DNA of 19,858 nt, taken from assembly GCA_041476545.1 (NCBI GenBank), contig JBGOTP010000054.1, positions 1 to 19,858 of the forward strand, in the 5' to 3' direction. Source of the DNA: JBGOTP01 sp041476545. Lineage in GTDB: Bacteria; Acidobacteriota; Vicinamibacteria; Vicinamibacterales; CAVVIG01. The number at the start of each line of letters is the position of its first letter. Within the stretch, counting starts at the first letter, position 1. A program made the translations under genes and the position numbers. Under the pieces are notes generated by a model. The model was not told the origin of the DNA, searched no databases, and saw only the letters and a list, made by a program, of their open reading frames with translations. Below, one piece after another: positions 16,708 to 19,858 of this stretch.

Positions 16708-19700
16708 ATGCAATGGCTCGCCGCCCTCTCTGTCCGCCGGCCGGTCTTCGCGACGGTCCTCATTCTGTCGCTGACCGTCATCGGCCTCTTCTCCTTCACG
16801 CGCCTCGGCGTCGATCGCTATCCGAAGTTCGACCTGCCGACGGTCCTCGTCACGACCGTCCAACCAGGGGGCGCGCCGGAACAGATCGAAACCGAGATCA
16901 GCGACAAGATCGAAGAAGCGGTCAACACCATCAGCGGCATCGACGAACTGCGGTCGGTCTCTTCCGAGGGCGTGTCGCAGGTCACCATCTCGTTCCTGCT
17001 GGGCAAGGACACCAACACCGCGGCCCAGGAAGTGCGCGACAAGGTGAACGGTGTTCTGCCGTTCCTGCCAAAGACCATTCTGCAGCCACGGGTCGATAGA
17101 TTCGACCCGGACGCAGCGCCGGTGTTGAGCATCGCGTTGACTGCCGCAAAGCCGGTGAGAGACATCACGGAATACGCCGACAAGGTGCTCCGCCGGCAGA
17201 TCGAGAGCGTCAGCGGTGTAGGACAGGTGCTGGTGCTCGGCGGCCGCCAGCGCCAGGTCAACATCTGGATGAACGCTGAACGCCTGCACGCCTACAACCT
17301 GACGGTCACGGACGTGTCCCGGGCCCTCCAGGCGCAGAACATCGAGATCCCCGGTGGCCGCATCGATCAGGGGCCGTCGACCGTCACGCTCCGCACCCGC
17401 GGGCGCGTGCAGACCATCGCGGCACTGGGCGATGTCGTTGTTCGCGAGAAGGACGGCCATCCGGTGCGCGTCAGCGACGTCGCGCGCGTCGAGGACGGCC
17501 AAGCCGACAGGGGGACGGTCGCCAACGTCAATGGCACGGACACCGTGCTGCTGCAAGTCCGGCGACAGTCCGGCACGAACACGGTCGAGGTCACACGAGC
17601 GGTCAAGGAGCGCGTCGAAGCACTGAAAGCCAGCCTGCCCCAGGGTTACGGCGTCCGGGTGGTCCAGGACGCCTCGCTATTCATCGAAGCCTCCATCAAC
17701 AGCATCGAAGAGCACCTGATCGTGGGGTCGATCCTGGCCGCGCTCGTCGTGCTGCTGTTCCTCGTCAATCTGCGCTCGACGCTCATCTCGGCCATCGCCA
17801 TTCCCACCTCGATCATCGCGACGTTCGGTCTGATCTGGTACATGGATTTCACCCTGAATTCGCTGACGATGCTGGCGCTGACGCTCTCGGTCGGCATTGT
17901 GATCGACGACGCGATTGTCGTGCTCGAAAACATCTACCGGTTCATCGAGGAGAAACACCTGAGTCCCGCGGAAGCGGCAGTGAGCGCCACGAAAGAAATC
18001 GGCCTGGCCGTCCTCGCCACCACCCTCTCACTCGTCGCCATCTTCGTGCCCGTGGGATTCATGGGCGGGATCGTCGGCCGCTTCATGAAGAGTTTCGGCC
18101 TCACGATGGCATTTGCCATCATGGTGTCGCTCCTGGTCAGTTTCACGCTGACACCGATGCTCGCCGCGCGGTGGCTCAAGCGGGACGAGACGGGGAAGAA
18201 ACGCAGCTCGAAGGATTCAAAAGTATTCCACGCCGTCGATGTGTTCTACACGCGCCTGCTCGGATGGTCGATGGCCCACCGGGCGGTCGTGGCCGGCTTC
18301 GCGGGGCTCGTGCTGCTGTCGAGCGTGCCGCTCTTCTCGATGGCCCCGAAAAACTTCCTGCCCACCGACGACCAGGCGGAGTTTGAAATCAATCTCCGCG
18401 CGCCGGAGGGGACCAGCCTCGAGTCGACCGAAGTCCTGACGAATCGGGTCGCGAATCTCGTGCGCCAGCGGCTGCCGGAGGTCGACTACACCCTCGTCAC
18501 GATCGCCGGAGACCCGGCAGCTACCAGAAATCTCGGCAGTATCTACGTGCGGCTGAAACCGGTCGAGCAGCGTACCGGCGATCAGTTCGCGGCCATGGCC
18601 ATCGTCCGCTCGGAGATTCTGCCAACGCTCGGGACGGATCTGCGGACGTCTGTTCAGTCGGTGGCGGCCATCGGCGGAGGCGGCGCGCAGGGCGCCACCG
18701 TTCAATTTGTCATCAACGGACCGGACCTCAAGATGCTGGAGACATTGAGCGGCCAGCTGATGGCCCGCGCCAAGTCGATGCCCGGCGTCGTGGACCTCGA
18801 CACGTCGCTGAGTGTGGGCAAGCCGGAACTGTCGGTCGAGATCGACCGGGCGAAGGCGGCCGAACTCGGCGTCCAGATCTCGGACACCGCCGAAGCCCTG
18901 CGCCTGCTGGTCGGAGGCGACCAGGTGACCACATACAACGAGGGCAGCGAGCAGTATGAAGTCCGCCTGCGCGCACGCGTCGAGGATCGCGATACGGAAG
19001 CATCGCTGGCGGGACTGACGGTGCCCTCGTCGAGGCTCGGCAGCGTCGCGCTCGAGAACGTCGCGCACTTTGCGAAGGGAGCCACGCCGTCGAACATCAG
19101 CCGGCTCGCGCGCCAGCGGCAAGTGACGATCTTCTGCAACCTGCTCCCTGGCGCATCCGAGGCTGAAGTCCAGACCGCGATTCAGGCGGAATTCGATCGA
19201 CTGCGTCCGGGAGCCGACTACCGCGGTGTGTTCGCCGGGCGCTCCAAGGAACTGAGCCGGGCGGCGGAGAACTTCGTGATCGCGTTTCTGCTGTCCCTCG
19301 TCTTCATGTACCTGATCCTGGCCGCGCAGTTCGAGTCGTGGCTGCACCCCATCACCATCTTGCTGGGGCTGCCGCTGACGGTTCCCTTCGCTCTCATCTC
19401 GCTGCTGATCTTCAAGCAGTCGCTGGACATCTTCACCATGCTGGGGATCCTGGTGCTGTTCGGGGTGGTGAAGAAGAACTCGATCTTGCAGATCGATCAC
19501 ATCAACCAGCTGCGCGCCGAGGGGCACTCGCGGCGCGACGCCATCCTGCACGGCAACCGAGACCGCTTGCGCCCGATCTTGATGACCACCGCGGCGTTCG
19601 TGGCCGGCATGCTGCCGCTGGTGGTGTCGAAGGGCATCGGCGCCGAGTTCAACCGCGCGACGGCCGGTCCCGTCGTGGGCGGCCAGATCCTGTCGCTGCT

Positions 19701-19858
19701 GCTGACGCTGCTCGCGACGCCCGTCGCCTACTCGCTGTTCGACGACGCCTCGATCAAGCTCAAGCGGCTGTTCCGCGTCCGGCCGCGCCCGGACGCGGAG
19801 ACCGGCGCCGACGAGATCCGCGGCGCGGTCGTCACCGCGGTGCCGGCGATGACCGACC
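16708..19858 (+). CDS. RND efflux transporter, HAE1-type inner-membrane pump (3' partial)
   Basis: The frame is open from the ATG at 16708 to the window end: 1,050 codons without a stop, close to the usual 1,020-1,060. The N-terminus MQWLAALSVRRPVFATVL is typical of RND pumps. The helix-4 proton-relay motif GIVIDDAIVVLEN places the two aspartates at D400-D401. A second set of helices near the C-terminus includes FGVVKKNSILQIDH and RLRPILMTTAAFVAG. Two large periplasmic loops alternate with the membrane blocks as in AcrB/MexB. It starts three bases after the adaptor stop codon, with AAAGGTG 9 bases upstream, so both subunits are co-translated. Substrate range cannot be read from the sequence. 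The last 500 bases have clearly higher GC at third positions. Confidence 0.95.
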   Translation, partial: MQWLAALSVRRPVFATVLILSLTVIGLFSFTRLGVDRYPKFDLPTVLVTTVQPGGAPEQIETEISDKIEEAVNTISGIDELRSVSSEGVSQVTISFLLGKDTNTAAQEVRDKVNGVLPFLPKTILQPRVDRFDPDAAPVLSIALTAAKPVRDITEYADKVLRRQIESVSGVGQVLVLGGRQRQVNIWMNAERLHAYNLTVTDVSRALQAQNIEIPGGRIDQGPSTVTLRTRGRVQTIAALGDVVVREKDGHPVRVSDVARVEDGQADRGTVANVNGTDTVLLQVRRQSGTNTVEVTRAVKERVEALKASLPQGYGVRVVQDASLFIEASINSIEEHLIVGSILAALVVLLFLVNLRSTLISAIAIPTSIIATFGLIWYMDFTLNSLTMLALTLSVGIVIDDAIVVLENIYRFIEEKHLSPAEAAVSATKEIGLAVLATTLSLVAIFVPVGFMGGIVGRFMKSFGLTMAFAIMVSLLVSFTLTPMLAARWLKRDETGKKRSSKDSKVFHAVDVFYTRLLGWSMAHRAVVAGFAGLVLLSSVPLFSMAPKNFLPTDDQAEFEINLRAPEGTSLESTEVLTNRVANLVRQRLPEVDYTLVTIAGDPAATRNLGSIYVRLKPVEQRTGDQFAAMAIVRSEILPTLGTDLRTSVQSVAAIGGGGAQGATVQFVINGPDLKMLETLSGQLMARAKSMPGVVDLDTSLSVGKPELSVEIDRAKAAELGVQISDTAEALRLLVGGDQVTTYNEGSEQYEVRLRARVEDRDTEASLAGLTVPSSRLGSVALENVAHFAKGATPSNISRLARQRQVTIFCNLLPGASEAEVQTAIQAEFDRLRPGADYRGVFAGRSKELSRAAENFVIAFLLSLVFMYLILAAQFESWLHPITILLGLPLTVPFALISLLIFKQSLDIFTMLGILVLFGVVKKNSILQIDHINQLRAEGHSRRDAILHGNRDRLRPILMTTAAFVAGMLPLVVSKGIGAEFNRATAGPVVGGQILSLLLTLLATPVAYSLFDDASIKLKRLFRVRPRPDAETGADEIRGAVVTAVPAMTD

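Noticed and set aside
15535..17556. Minus-strand open frame of 673 codons opposite the adaptor and RND genes
   Set aside because: It spans two genes with strong family motifs on the other strand, and its composition (Arg, Asp, His) is typical of an antisense shadow.
18217..19551. Minus-strand open frame of 444 codons opposite the RND gene
   Set aside because: Same reasoning: the plus-strand RND frame has conserved motifs throughout, and this one has none.

Overview
The window looks like a chromosome segment of a GC-rich, diderm (Gram-negative) bacterium, most probably an Acidobacteriota member of the Vicinamibacteria type. This is inferred from three things: the gene order ribH-nusB-lysS-lolC/E-lolD-clpC-bamA with a probable skp start, a ClpC-type (not ClpA-type) unfoldase beside outer-membrane biogenesis genes, and low-complexity hairpin repeats in the spacers. 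No rRNA, tRNA, CRISPR array, transposase or phage gene is visible. No stretch longer than 300 bases lacks a gene.

Left and middle (1-12078, all on the minus strand, so read from right to left): a four-pass membrane protein (DUF6677-like), a previously uncalled 57-residue two-helix membrane protein, a VanZ-like protein, an enoyl-CoA hydratase, RibH, NusB, LysS, a LolC/E-type permease, LolD, ClpC, BamA, and the first codons of a secreted protein that is probably Skp/OmpH. Many junctions overlap or nearly touch: a TGATG overlap, 11-base overlaps at vanZ/ECH and ribH/nusB, and a 7-base gap at nusB/lysS. Together they form a long housekeeping run covering flavin synthesis, transcription antitermination, tRNA charging, lipoprotein sorting, protein quality control and outer-membrane protein assembly. 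clpC has its own probable promoter. Five of the six larger spacers on this strand hold repeats built from 7-9-base units, mostly arranged as imperfect inverted repeats.

Right (12193-19858, plus strand): a large multi-pass membrane protein with an embedded spermidine-synthase-like Rossmann domain, diverging from the minus-strand run. It carries an in-frame copy of one of the hairpin repeats inside its reading frame. After it comes an efflux operon: a TetR-family regulator, a periplasmic adaptor and an RND (HAE1-type) inner-membrane transporter that runs off the window's right edge. Two related 13-base palindromes, 18 bases apart centre to centre, sit directly upstream of the TetR gene and are the best candidates for its operators.

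Most of the window is ordinary conserved gene content. The unusual material is the set of spacer repeats (including one inside a gene and one with G-quadruplex potential), the tandem operator, the small two-helix protein, the cysteine pair in BamA, the altered active-site region of the spermidine-synthase-like protein, and a GC3 rise in the last 500 bases.
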